This document shows, one piece after another, positions 1 through 6,430 of a stretch of 7,386 nt of DNA. Source of the stretch: Clostridia bacterium (GTDB lineage Bacteria > Bacillota_A > Clostridia > Oscillospirales > CAG-272); assembly GCA_017407885.1 (NCBI GenBank), contig JAFQVU010000114.1, positions 1-7,386 on the forward strand, in the 5' to 3' direction. The position numbers and the translations under genes were made by a program. The first letter of the stretch is position 1, and the number at the start of each line of letters is the position of its first letter. The notes under the pieces are model-generated. The model was not told the DNA's origin, ran no database searches, and saw only the letters and a program-made list of their open reading frames with translations.

Positions 1-474
1 CACTCCGAGCGCCGTCAGTACTTCGGCGAGACCGATCAGACCGTCAACCTCCGCACCCTCGCGGCTGTCAACGCAGGGCTTACCGCCATCGTCTGCGTCG
101 GCGAGACCCTCGAGCAGAGAGAGCTTGGCTACACCGAGACCCTGCTGAAGTATCAGACCAAGATGGCGCTCACCAACGTCAAGGCTGAGCAGTTAAAGAA
201 CATCATCATCGCATACGAGCCTGTATGGGCAATCGGTACCGGCGTGACTGCGACCGCAGATCAGGCTGACGAGGGCAACGGATTTGTTCGCGCGGCTGTT
301 GCTGAGATGTTCGGCAAAGAGGCTGCTGAGGCGATCACTGTTCAGTATGGTGGCTCGATGAACGCGAAGAACGCGGCAGAGCTTCTCTCCAAGGCAAACG
401 TTGACGGCGGACTTATCGGTGGTGCATCCTTGAAGACTGCAGATTTCACCGTTATCGTTGATGCGGCACAGTAA
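1..474 (+). CDS. tpiA: Triosephosphate isomerase, C-terminal part (5' end outside window)
   Basis: Triosephosphate isomerase interconverts dihydroxyacetone phosphate and glyceraldehyde-3-phosphate in cytoplasmic glycolysis. The reading frame is open from base 1 and gives 157 residues before TAA. It begins HSERRQYFGE, which contains the catalytic histidine (about residue 95 in well-studied enzymes), so roughly the first 94 residues are missing. YEPVWAIGTG follows, with the catalytic glutamate codon at 217-219 and the flexible loop 6. YGGSMNAKNA and DGGLIGGASL supply the phosphate-binding glycines near the end. All active-site motifs in the visible part are intact and the C-terminus has normal length. 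Codons are strongly biased to C-ending forms (ATC, GTC, ACC, CTC), unlike the pot genes downstream, as expected for a highly expressed glycolytic gene. A terminator follows 16 bases after the stop codon, so it is probably not cotranscribed with potA. Confidence 0.97.
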   Translation, partial: HSERRQYFGETDQTVNLRTLAAVNAGLTAIVCVGETLEQRELGYTETLLKYQTKMALTNVKAEQLKNIIIAYEPVWAIGTGVTATADQADEGNGFVRAAVAEMFGKEAAEAITVQYGGSMNAKNAAELLSKANVDGGLIGGASLKTADFTVIVDAAQ

Positions 475-490
475 AGTTAAATAATTATTT

Positions 491-528
491 TGCGCACAGA
501 GGCTTGTAATGTTTCTGTGCGCATTTTT
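491..528 (+). terminator. Intrinsic terminator of tpiA
   Basis: TGCGCACAGA (491-500) pairs perfectly over 10 bp with TCTGTGCGCA (514-523) around a 13-base loop, and TTTTT (524-528) follows directly. It lies 16 bases after the tpiA stop, so it should end the glycolytic transcript. Confidence 0.9.
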
Positions 529-593
529 GGGTAATAAGCTATATGTCACAATAATATTTTTATGCTCGAGTACGAAATTTATCATATTCGATA

Positions 594-622
594 TTGACAA
601 GCGAAGATGTTTGTGATATACT
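594..622 (+). promoter_or_regulatory. Sigma-A-type promoter with extended -10, upstream of potABCD
   Basis: TTGACA (594-599) is a perfect -35 box. A 17-base spacer separates it from TATACT (617-622), which matches the -10 consensus at five of six bases. TGA at 614-616 gives the extended -10 TGn element. Transcription should start near 628-630. This is the only strong promoter I can find between the tpiA terminator and potA, so it is the best candidate to drive the pot operon through a leader of about 450 bases, or a separate small RNA. Confidence 0.8.
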
Positions 623-636
623 GATACTAATCTCAA

Positions 637-655
637 TTGGAAAGAGTCTTTCCAA
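637..655 (+). repeat. 19-bp inverted repeat just after the predicted transcription start
   Basis: TTGGAAAG (637-644) and CTTTCCAA (648-655) form a perfect 8-bp dyad around AGT. The dyad begins about 8 bases downstream of the predicted start site. As DNA it has the size and placement of a repressor operator. As RNA it would form a tight hairpin at the 5' end of the transcript, which could protect it from decay or belong to a larger fold. The sequence alone does not decide between these. Confidence 0.6.
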
Positions 656-900
656 AGTAAGATTGAACGACCGCCGATCTTATGTCGGCTAAGGCCATAC
701 GGACAGCCGGGTCGAATGCCGAAAACCGCCGGTGCGGTTGGCAACTTCTGTTGCCTTATTGGTTGAGTTAAAAGCTCAGTTTTATAAGTTGGTTACTTTA
801 TAACCGAATATGCCATGCGGCATGAACTTGTGAAATGATCAATAAGAGTAGTAAAAGTAATCTTTGCTATATAGACTCTGATCTGATTGCGATTTGATTG

Positions 901-941
901 AATTCTTGACCGACAAAATTCGCTCGGTTACGGGAATTTTT
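901..941 (+). terminator. Possible weak terminator or switching hairpin inside the leader
   Basis: AATTC (901-905) can pair with GAATT (934-938), with ACCGA/TCGGT (909-913/924-928) inside, and a T run covers 937-941. The T run is partly used in the stem and the helix is AT-rich and interrupted, so termination would be inefficient. The same 3' arm can pair instead with AAAATTC at 915-921, so this may be a switching element rather than a terminator. Confidence 0.3.
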
Positions 942-999
942 GCGCGAAAAATAGGGAGTTTTCCCGAAACACGCCTTAACACATCATCGCACATATTAC

Positions 1000-1040
1000 A
1001 AGCGCCACGCTGCATACGCATCGCGGCGCTTTTTGTATTT
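1000..1040 (+). terminator. Intrinsic terminator or attenuator immediately upstream of potA
   Basis: AAGCGCC (1000-1006) pairs with GGCGCTT (1025-1031). The helix continues through two mismatches (CG/CG, then TGC/GCA) to a four-base loop at 1014-1017. TTTTT (1030-1034) and then GTATTTT follow. It lies only 44 bases before the potA start, and I see no good promoter between it and potA. The pot genes must therefore be reached by read-through or regulated antitermination, unless a weak promoter was missed. I found no convincing antiterminator partner by eye. Confidence 0.72.
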
Positions 1041-1083
1041 TATATCCATTAATGACAGATAGATGAAAAGGCAGGCTTACAAA

Positions 1084-2202
1084 ATGGAAAAGATAATTGA
1101 ACTTAAAAATATTACTAAAGCATTCGACGGGGAAATGGTGCTTGATGACATGAGTCTTGATATTCATGATAACGAGTTTATCACGCTTCTCGGACCGTCG
1201 GGATGCGGCAAGACAACAACTCTGCGTATTATCGGCGGTTTTGAGTCTCCCGATGAAGGCGATGTGTTCTTTATGGGCGAGCGTATTAACGATGTTCCGT
1301 CGCATAGGCGTCATGTCAATACTGTGTTCCAAAAGTATGCGCTTTTTCCTCATCTGAATGTTTTTGATAATGTGGCATTTGGACTTAAGGAGCGCAAGGT
1401 TCCAAAAGCCGAGATCAAGGAAAAGGTCGATAGAATGCTCAAGATGGTAATGCTTTCCGGTTTCGCGGATCGCAGAGTTACAAGCCTTTCGGGCGGTCAG
1501 CAGCAGCGCGTTGCGATTGCAAGAGCACTCGTGAATGAGCCGAAGATCCTTCTTCTCGATGAACCTCTCGGGGCGCTTGACTTAAAGCTTCGCAAGGATA
1601 TGCAGCAGGAGCTTAAAAAGATACAGAAAAACACCGGAATCACCTTTATCTTCGTTACCCACGACCAAGAAGAGGCTCTCTCCATGTCGGATACTATTGT
1701 CGTCATGAGCGAGGGTAAGATTCAGCAGGTCGGTTCTCCTACTGATATTTACAATGAGCCGGTTAATGCGTTCGTTGCTGATTTTATCGGTGAGAGTAAT
1801 ATCATTGACGGCGTAATGCTTGAGGATTACCGCGTGCGCTTTGGCGGACATGTGTTTGAATGTCTTGATACCGGATTTGACAAAAACGAGCCGGTCGATG
1901 TAGTTGTCCGTCCGGAGGATGTTGATATCGTTGCTCCCGAAAAGGGAATGATATGCGGCAATGTTACTTCCGTTACCTTTATGGGAGTGCATAATGAAGC
2001 GATAGTTGATGTCGGCGGATTCAAATGGATGATTCAGACGACTGATCCGGTAGAGGAAAATTCCCACATAGGAATCACGCTTGAGCCGGACGCTATCCAT
2101 ATAATGAAAAAGTCCAAATACTCCGGAATGTTCGGTGACTATTCCTCTTATTCAAACGAGCTTGAAGAGCTTGCTATACCCGGAGGTGAGGACGAAGAAT
2201 GA
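1084..2202 (+). CDS. potA: Spermidine/putrescine ABC transporter ATP-binding protein PotA
   Basis: PotA is the cytoplasmic ATPase that powers polyamine import through PotB and PotC. The 372-residue product has the full ABC set: Walker A GPSGCGKT (37-44), Q-loop glutamine 83 in [10 protein letters not shown], signature LSGGQQQR (135-142), Walker B ILLLDEP (155-161) with catalytic E160, D-loop LGALD (162-166) and switch histidine 193 in THDQEEA. The region after about 240 is the TOBE-type regulatory tail usual in PotA, including [11 protein letters not shown] chose the ATG at 1084 because AAGGCAGG (1068-1075) lies 8 bases before it and [12 protein letters not shown] is a typical PotA start. The in-frame ATG at 1063 has no ribosome site and would add seven residues. 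The gene overlaps potB by four bases. Polyamine specificity is inferred from the whole operon, since ATPases of related importers look similar. Confidence 0.95.
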   Translation: MEKIIELKNITKAFDGEMVLDDMSLDIHDNEFITLLGPSGCGKTTTLRIIGGFESPDEGDVFFMGERINDVPSHRRHVNTVFQKYALFPHLNVFDNVAFGLKERKVPKAEIKEKVDRMLKMVMLSGFADRRVTSLSGGQQQRVAIARALVNEPKILLLDEPLGALDLKLRKDMQQELKKIQKNTGITFIFVTHDQEEALSMSDTIVVMSEGKIQQVGSPTDIYNEPVNAFVADFIGESNIIDGVMLEDYRVRFGGHVFECLDTGFDKNEPVDVVVRPEDVDIVAPEKGMICGNVTSVTFMGVHNEAIVDVGGFKWMIQTTDPVEENSHIGITLEPDAIHIMKKSKYSGMFGDYSSYSNELEELAIPGGEDEE

Positions 2203-3083
2203 AGACCGCAAGTGCGCTCAAAACGCCGGTGACCTACCGCGCGGCGTTGGCGCCATACTCTATATGGTCGGTGCTTTTTGTGGTTGTTCCGCTCGTCTTT
2301 ATCGGATTCTACGCATTCACCGACAATGATTTTTCCTTTACAACAGATAATATTACACGTTTTTTCACTGCAACCAGCAATATCGTTGAGGCGGACGGTT
2401 CAACGACTGAAGTGCGCACGTACATTCTGATTTTCCTGCGCTCACTCAAACTGGCTGTTATTTCTACAGCAGTATGCTTGCTTCTCGGATATCCGATGGC
2501 ATATATCATGGCGCGCGCCAAAGAAAAAACGCAGAAGACTATGGTTACCCTTATCATGATCCCGATGTGGATGAACTTTTTGATCCGTACATATGCATGG
2601 ATGACCATACTGCAGGATACCGGTATCATAAACGGTTTCCTTGGCGGACTTGGGCTTGGACAGATACACATAATCGGAACAGAGACCGCAGTAATTCTCG
2701 GCATGGTTTACGACTATTTCCCGTATATGGTTCTGCCGATATATTCTATTCTCTCAAAGATGGATCTTAGGCTTATTGAGGCGGCAAGAGACCTCGGATG
2801 TGGAAGCGTTTCGGTGCTCCGTCGCGTTATATTTCCACTCAGTATGCCCGGCGTTATTTCCGGAATTACTATGGTGCTTATTCCGTCAATCAGTACATTC
2901 TATATTTCGCAAAAGCTCGGTAACGGTAAGTTTTTCTTAATAGGCGATGCGATAGAAGGTCAGTACGTTGCCAACAATCTGCATTTTGCGGCGGCGATAG
3001 CGTTTATCCTTATGGTAATACTGCTTGCCGCGATGGCGATTTTTAAGTATGTGACCGCACGCTTCGTGTACGGAGGTGATTAA
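2199..3083 (+). CDS. potB: Spermidine/putrescine ABC transporter permease PotB
   Basis: PotB is one of two membrane permeases forming the polyamine channel. The 294-residue protein has six hydrophobic segments at roughly 20-40, 79-107, 114-138, 155-185, 218-235 and 263-285. The cytoplasmic EAA loop, which docks on the ATPase, begins at residue 194 as [16 protein letters not shown] and continues to the usual [20 protein letters not shown] is characteristic of the PotB/PotH branch. The ATG sits inside the potA stop (ATGA), a common sign of coupled translation, and GGAGGTGAG (2182-2190) lies 8 bases upstream within the potA coding sequence. Length and motifs are normal for the family. Assignment as PotB rather than PotC rests on order in the operon and on this motif. 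Confidence 0.94.
   Translation: MKTASALKTPVTYRAALAPYSIWSVLFVVVPLVFIGFYAFTDNDFSFTTDNITRFFTATSNIVEADGSTTEVRTYILIFLRSLKLAVISTAVCLLLGYPMAYIMARAKEKTQKTMVTLIMIPMWMNFLIRTYAWMTILQDTGIINGFLGGLGLGQIHIIGTETAVILGMVYDYFPYMVLPIYSILSKMDLRLIEAARDLGCGSVSVLRRVIFPLSMPGVISGITMVLIPSISTFYISQKLGNGKFFLIGDAIEGQYVANNLHFAAAIAFILMVILLAAMAIFKYVTARFVYGGD
3072..3079 (+). promoter_or_regulatory. Ribosome binding site that fixes the potC start
   Basis: GGAGGTGA is a near-perfect anti-16S match, with the GGAGG core 8 bases before the ATG at 3085. An in-frame GTG at 3076 falls inside this site and so cannot be the real start, although it gives a slightly longer reading frame. Confidence 0.88.
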
Positions 3084-3084
3084 G

Positions 3085-3912
3085 ATGAGACTATCATCAA
3101 AGGTCTACAGTGGAATTATATTTTGTTTCCTCTTTGCTCCGATTGCCGTACTGCTTGTATTTTCGTTCAACGAAGCGAAAAGCCTTTCCGTATTCTCGGA
3201 ATTTTCGCTTAAATGGTATAAGGAACTTTTCTATGACCGCAATACGCTGATCGCCGTTAAGAACACGCTTATTCTTGCGGCTTCTGCAACTGCGATATCG
3301 ACCGTGCTTGGTACGTTTGCCGCAGTCGGCATAAACAAGCTACGCTCGAAATGGTACCGTGCGGCGATGAATACGGTCACGGATATTCCGATGATAAATC
3401 CCGATATTATAACCGGTATTTCTCTTATGCTGATGTTTGTGTTTGTCGGCAGACTGTTCGGCGCGGCTACAAGCCTTAATTTTCTTACTATGCTGATTGC
3501 GCATGTTACTTTTTGCACGCCGTACGTTATTTTGCAGGTGCTCCCGAAACTTCAGCAGATGGACGGTGCGCTTCCCGAAGCGGCTATGGATTTGGGATGT
3601 ACTCCCTTAAAAGCGTTCTTCAAGGTGGAACTTCCGGAAATACTTCCGGGTATCATTACCGGTGCTATCATGGCGTTTACCTTGTCGCTTGATGATTTCG
3701 TTATCAGTTATTTTACGTCCGGAAACGGCTTTGAAACCCTGCCGATAAGAATTTACGCTATGACTAAAAAGACGGTGACGCCAAAGATGTATGCGCTTGC
3801 CACTATAATTTTCTTTGTTACAATGTCACTGCTTCTTATCAGCAATTTTATTGACAACGAAGACAGAAAAAAGCTCAGTGAGCTTAGAAAAAAGAAGACA
3901 AAAACCAAATAG
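3085..3912 (+). CDS. potC: Spermidine/putrescine ABC transporter permease PotC
   Basis: PotC is the second membrane permease of the polyamine importer and pairs with PotB. The 275-residue protein starts at ATG 3085, one base after the potB stop. It has about six membrane segments, the first at residues 8-28 (IIFCFLFAPIAVLLVFSF). The EAA loop starts at residue 165 as EAAMDLGCTPLKAFFKVELP and leads into PGIITGAIMAFTLSLDDFVISYF, a stretch typical of PotC/PotI proteins. SFNEAKS after the first segment is also usual in this branch. The C-terminus is a short lysine-rich tail (KKLSELRKKKTKTK), expected on the cytoplasmic side by the positive-inside rule. Nothing is truncated or out of frame. Confidence 0.95.
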   Translation: MRLSSKVYSGIIFCFLFAPIAVLLVFSFNEAKSLSVFSEFSLKWYKELFYDRNTLIAVKNTLILAASATAISTVLGTFAAVGINKLRSKWYRAAMNTVTDIPMINPDIITGISLMLMFVFVGRLFGAATSLNFLTMLIAHVTFCTPYVILQVLPKLQQMDGALPEAAMDLGCTPLKAFFKVELPEILPGIITGAIMAFTLSLDDFVISYFTSGNGFETLPIRIYAMTKKTVTPKMYALATIIFFVTMSLLLISNFIDNEDRKKLSELRKKKTKTK

Positions 3913-3936
3913 TGCTTTTCTCATCCGTGCGGTGAG

Positions 3937-3942
3937 TATAAT
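3937..3942 (+). promoter_or_regulatory. Possible weak internal promoter (-10 box) before potD
   Basis: A perfect TATAAT lies in the 50-base potC-potD gap, but there is no recognisable -35 box at 16-18 bases and no properly spaced TGn. A start near 3949 would leave only about 13 untranslated bases, still including the potD ribosome site. A small hairpin (CTCA/TGAG and CC/GG, 3920-3936) sits just before it. This could be chance. Confidence 0.22.
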
Positions 3943-3962
3943 GCAGGAAATAGGAGACAGAT

Positions 3963-5066
3963 ATGAAAAAAATAATTGCAATGTGTGCCGCGCTTGTATT
4001 AATGGTATTGTGCCTCGGGGGCTGCGGCGGGGATACACTTACGCTCAATGTATATAACTGGGGTGAATATATTTCCGACGGCAGTGAGGGAAGCTTTGAT
4101 ACCATTCGTGAGTTTGAAAAATGGTATGCTGAAACTTACGGTCAGAAGGTAAGAGTAAACTACACTACTTTCGCATCCAATGAGGATATGTACAGCAAGA
4201 TTTCAAGCGGTGCGGTAAGCTATGACGTAATTATCCCGTCTGACTACATGATTGCCAGAATGGCAAATGAGGGACTCCTTGAAGAGCTTAATTTCGATAA
4301 TATTCCAAACTATAAGTATATAGACGATACATTCAAGGGACTTTACTATGATGCCGAGAATAAGTACACTGTTCCGTATGCGTACGGTATTGTCGGAGTG
4401 ATCTACGATGCAAATATAGTAGACGAGGCTGATGCCAATGGCTGGGAGCTTATGTGGAATGAGAAGTACAGCGGAAAGATTCTGCAGTTCAACAATTCTC
4501 GCGATGCGTTCGGTACCGCAATGTATAAGTTGGGACTGGATGTTAACTCTACCGACAAGGCGGACTGGGATCTTGCTTACGACGAGCTTTTGACACAGCG
4601 TCCGCTTGTTTACAGCAATGTAATGGACGAGATATACAACATGATGGAGTCGGGCGAGGCGGCTATCGGTGCTTACTATGCGGGAGATTACTTTACAATG
4701 CTTGATGCGCAGGCAGAGCATGTTGACCTGAAGTTCTATTACCCCGAAAGAACCAACTTCTATATTGATGCTATGTGTATACCTACCTGTGTGCAGAACA
4801 AGGAGCTTGCGGAGATATTCATTAACTATATGCTCTCCGAAGAGCCTGCTATTGCCAATGCTGAATACACCTTCTATGCATCTCCGAACAGCATCGTTTA
4901 CAACAGCGAACAGTATCTTGAAGATATGGGAGAGGATGTAATCGCGGTGCTTTATCCCGAAATGGACGATTTCGCAGAGCAGTATAATACACTGGCTTAC
5001 AGAAATCTCGATAAAGAGATGCTTGATTATCTTAACACTCTTTGGGAGAATGTAAAAATCAACTAA
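3963..5066 (+). CDS. potD: Polyamine-binding lipoprotein PotD
   Basis: PotD is the extracytoplasmic receptor that captures spermidine or putrescine and delivers it to PotBC. The 367-residue product opens with a lipoprotein signal: MKKIIA, a hydrophobic core and a lipobox LGGC with Cys21 as the lipid-anchored residue. The mature part starts with TLTLNVYNWGEYI, the hallmark of PotD/PotF proteins, where W33 and Y36 correspond to ligand-contacting aromatics. IPSDYMIARM (91-100) is another family motif, and FYIDAMCIP has D269 at the position of the acidic residue that binds a ligand amine. AGGAG (3952-3956) lies 6 bases before the ATG. From memory of E. coli PotD, two pocket tryptophans appear here as Y239 and Y267, so the preferred polyamine is uncertain. 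The gene ends the operon. Confidence 0.95.
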   Translation: MKKIIAMCAALVLMVLCLGGCGGDTLTLNVYNWGEYISDGSEGSFDTIREFEKWYAETYGQKVRVNYTTFASNEDMYSKISSGAVSYDVIIPSDYMIARMANEGLLEELNFDNIPNYKYIDDTFKGLYYDAENKYTVPYAYGIVGVIYDANIVDEADANGWELMWNEKYSGKILQFNNSRDAFGTAMYKLGLDVNSTDKADWDLAYDELLTQRPLVYSNVMDEIYNMMESGEAAIGAYYAGDYFTMLDAQAEHVDLKFYYPERTNFYIDAMCIPTCVQNKELAEIFINYMLSEEPAIANAEYTFYASPNSIVYNSEQYLEDMGEDVIAVLYPEMDDFAEQYNTLAYRNLDKEMLDYLNTLWENVKIN

Positions 5067-5070
5067 CATT

Positions 5071-5104
5071 AAAGGCGGTGGGAATATCCCACCGCTTTTT
5101 GTTT
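5071..5104 (+). terminator. Intrinsic terminator of the pot operon
   Basis: GCGGTGGGA (5075-5083) pairs perfectly with TCCCACCGC (5087-5095) around ATA. A-rich bases before and T-rich bases after extend the stem, and a T run with GTTT follows. It begins 5 bases after the potD stop. The A tract upstream might also allow weak termination in the other direction. Confidence 0.93.
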
Positions 5105-5206
5105 GCCGCAGGTGCTTGCTTGAGGTCTTAAAACGCAGTTAAACCATAAAAATGAGAAAAATAGTGTAATATATGCCCGAAAGTTATGTAAATTTTGCAT
5201 TTTCTA

Positions 5207-5235
5207 TTTACATACACGAAAAAAGGTGGTATAAT
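5207..5235 (+). promoter_or_regulatory. Sigma-A-type promoter with extended -10 for yybS-gdpP
   Basis: TTTACA (5207-5212), a 17-base spacer and a perfect TATAAT (5230-5235), with TGG at 5227-5229 as extended -10. Transcription should start near 5242, leaving a leader of about 50 bases. A small hairpin GCCC-TTGAC-GGGC (5265-5277) lies in that leader, two bases before the ribosome site, and might tune access to it. The rest of 5105-5206 is AT-rich and shows nothing else. Confidence 0.85.
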
Positions 5236-5279
5236 ATTATAATGAGATTATTATGGAGTATTGTGCCCTTGACGGGCTG

Positions 5280-5286
5280 AAAGGTG
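5280..5286 (+). promoter_or_regulatory. Ribosome binding site supporting a TTG start of the yybS-like gene
   Basis: AAAGGTG lies 7 bases before the TTG at 5294. No ATG or GTG occurs in this frame before the first membrane segment, so this site decides the start. Confidence 0.7.
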
Positions 5287-5293
5287 TAATAGC

Positions 5294-6424
5294 TTGGATA
5301 AGGATCAAAATGATGTTAACAGCCAAAACGGTGAAAATACACCGAAAAGGCTGACAAAAGCCACACAGGCGATATTTCTTGTAACTGTGTGTATATTATC
5401 ATTTGTGGGGGCTGTCGGCGTTCTCGGTGTGCTCGGTACACTGATAATACTTGTTACAGCGGCGATGAATGTTTTGCTTTTACTTGAATTCGGCAGCTCG
5501 AAGCCGAAACTGCTGCTTTTGCTTTTTATAAATATTCTGCCTTTTGCGGCGGCATATTTATATACAAGCTCTCTTACGGTATCGCTCGTCGCTTTGTACG
5601 GATTTGTGATTGCACTTCCGATAGCGCTCACTGTCCGTATGGGACTCGGGCGTTCGGCATCCATCGCCCTTGCTGCCACATTGGCGTTTGTACTTGTCGG
5701 CGCAAGCTTTGCGATTACTGTTGCCAATGAGTACGGTGCTTTGAATGCAGAAACAATCGGCGATTATCTCGACGGACTCTTTGAACCGGCGGCACAGAGC
5801 CTTGCCGAGTTGACTTATGAAAAGAACGGCGAAGATGTACCGTATTTTGCACCCAATATGATAGAGGATCTGCTTTATTATACCAAGACTCTGCTTATAG
5901 GTACAATAGCTTCTATGTTGATTGTGCTTGCATATTTTGCTACACTGGCGACACGCCTTCTTGCCGGAGTCTTCGGCGTTCAGTCAATGCTTCCCATGGG
6001 ACTACGAGTCAGCGTAAAAGCGATAATGGGTAAGGACGGACCGACGGTTGATATATCGCAGGAAACGGTGCAGTGGCGTATTGAGATTGACGGCGTGACT
6101 GTGGGCGTGTATATCGCCGCGTATATCGCAACTGTGCTCCTTGCTCCGATGGACGGAAGAGTTACGACGGCATATATTGCACTGCAGAATCTGGTGCTGA
6201 TTCTCTCGCCGGGATTCTTATACTGCGGTCTTCGTGATATTGTGCTCGGTATGCGCGGAAAAGCACGCGTGGGCGCATTCAGCCGCGCCCTTCCTATACT
6301 CGGAATTATAATGATTTTTATAAATCCGCAGGTTGTTATGATTCTTCTATGTATGCTCGGCGTGATTGTTACTATCAGAGAAAACCGTGCGCGCCGGCAC
6401 ATTACAAAAAACAGAAAGGAATGA
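5294..6424 (+). CDS. yybS: YybS-like (DUF2232) multi-pass membrane protein
   Basis: The 376-residue protein has a polar N-terminal tail (about 1-22, rich in D, N, Q and K). Hydrophobic segments follow at roughly 26-66 (long enough for two passes), 72-91, 94-114, 121-143, 197-222, about 270-290, 295-315 and 330-358, and the tail is basic (RENRARRHITKNRKE). A polar loop lies at about 145-192. It resembles the YybS/DUF2232 family of Firmicutes, and its place directly before gdpP, six bases apart, strongly supports this because yybS-gdpP is a conserved pair. The molecular function of the family is not established to my knowledge; a transport-related role has been suggested from its fold class. 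It is somewhat longer than the roughly 310 residues I remember for the family. The start is TTG, supported by AAAGGTG. The symbol is given by family and context, with only moderate sequence certainty. Confidence 0.75.
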   Translation: MDKDQNDVNSQNGENTPKRLTKATQAIFLVTVCILSFVGAVGVLGVLGTLIILVTAAMNVLLLLEFGSSKPKLLLLLFINILPFAAAYLYTSSLTVSLVALYGFVIALPIALTVRMGLGRSASIALAATLAFVLVGASFAITVANEYGALNAETIGDYLDGLFEPAAQSLAELTYEKNGEDVPYFAPNMIEDLLYYTKTLLIGTIASMLIVLAYFATLATRLLAGVFGVQSMLPMGLRVSVKAIMGKDGPTVDISQETVQWRIEIDGVTVGVYIAAYIATVLLAPMDGRVTTAYIALQNLVLILSPGFLYCGLRDIVLGMRGKARVGAFSRALPILGIIMIFINPQVVMILLCMLGVIVTIRENRARRHITKNRKE

Positions 6425-6430
6425 TTTGGC

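Larger units (their letters stand above)
629..1040 (+). ncRNA. Structured leader or free-standing small RNA of unrecognised class
   Basis: The span runs from the predicted transcription start to the terminator before potA and has no convincing protein gene. Visible hairpins include 637-655; GCCGA/TCGGC at 673-689; AACCGC/GCGGTT at 724-739; GGCAAC/GTTGCC around TTCT at 740-755; GGTTA/TAACC at 791-805; ATGCC/GGCAT around ATGC at 810-823; and AGAGT/ACTCT at 845-879, whose arms pair further inside. The first transcribed bases, AATCTCAAT (629-637), could pair with ATTGCGATT (886-894) at 8 of 9 positions, which would close the whole 5' domain into a multibranch fold. I looked by eye for the conserved cores of common riboswitches, T-box, SRP, tmRNA and RNase P RNA and recognised none. 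Reading it as a cis-acting leader of potABCD or as a separate RNA are both inferences; folding and conservation were not computed. Confidence 0.42.

Noticed and set aside
193..744. 183-codon - strand frame antisense to tpiA and the leader
   Set aside because: It crosses the tpiA terminator and most of it is antisense to a clear gene; no promoter, ribosome site or recognisable protein pattern.
682..771. 29-codon + strand reading frame (MSAKAIRTAG...) inside the leader, as a possible leader peptide
   Set aside because: There is no ribosome site before the ATG, the frame runs through the strongest hairpins, and its composition looks like random GC-rich sequence.
629..1040. Known RNA classes considered for the leader: T-box, SRP RNA, tmRNA, RNase P RNA, 6S RNA, guanidine, c-di-AMP, c-di-GMP and TPP riboswitches
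   Set aside because: None of the conserved cores I know could be found by eye. This does not exclude a divergent member; a covariance-model search would be decisive.
1063..1083. Upstream ATG adding seven residues to PotA
   Set aside because: No ribosome site precedes it, while AAGGCAGG lies 8 bases before the ATG at 1084, and the family start matches [12 protein letters not shown].
3076..3084. GTG start adding three residues to PotC
   Set aside because: It lies inside the GGAGGTGA ribosome site itself, so the ribosome could not use both.
4203..5069. 288-codon - strand frame antisense to potD
   Set aside because: It lies wholly opposite a well-supported potD and overlaps it almost to the stop codon. 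The translation shows no domain and no ribosome site was seen; it is a codon-bias shadow.
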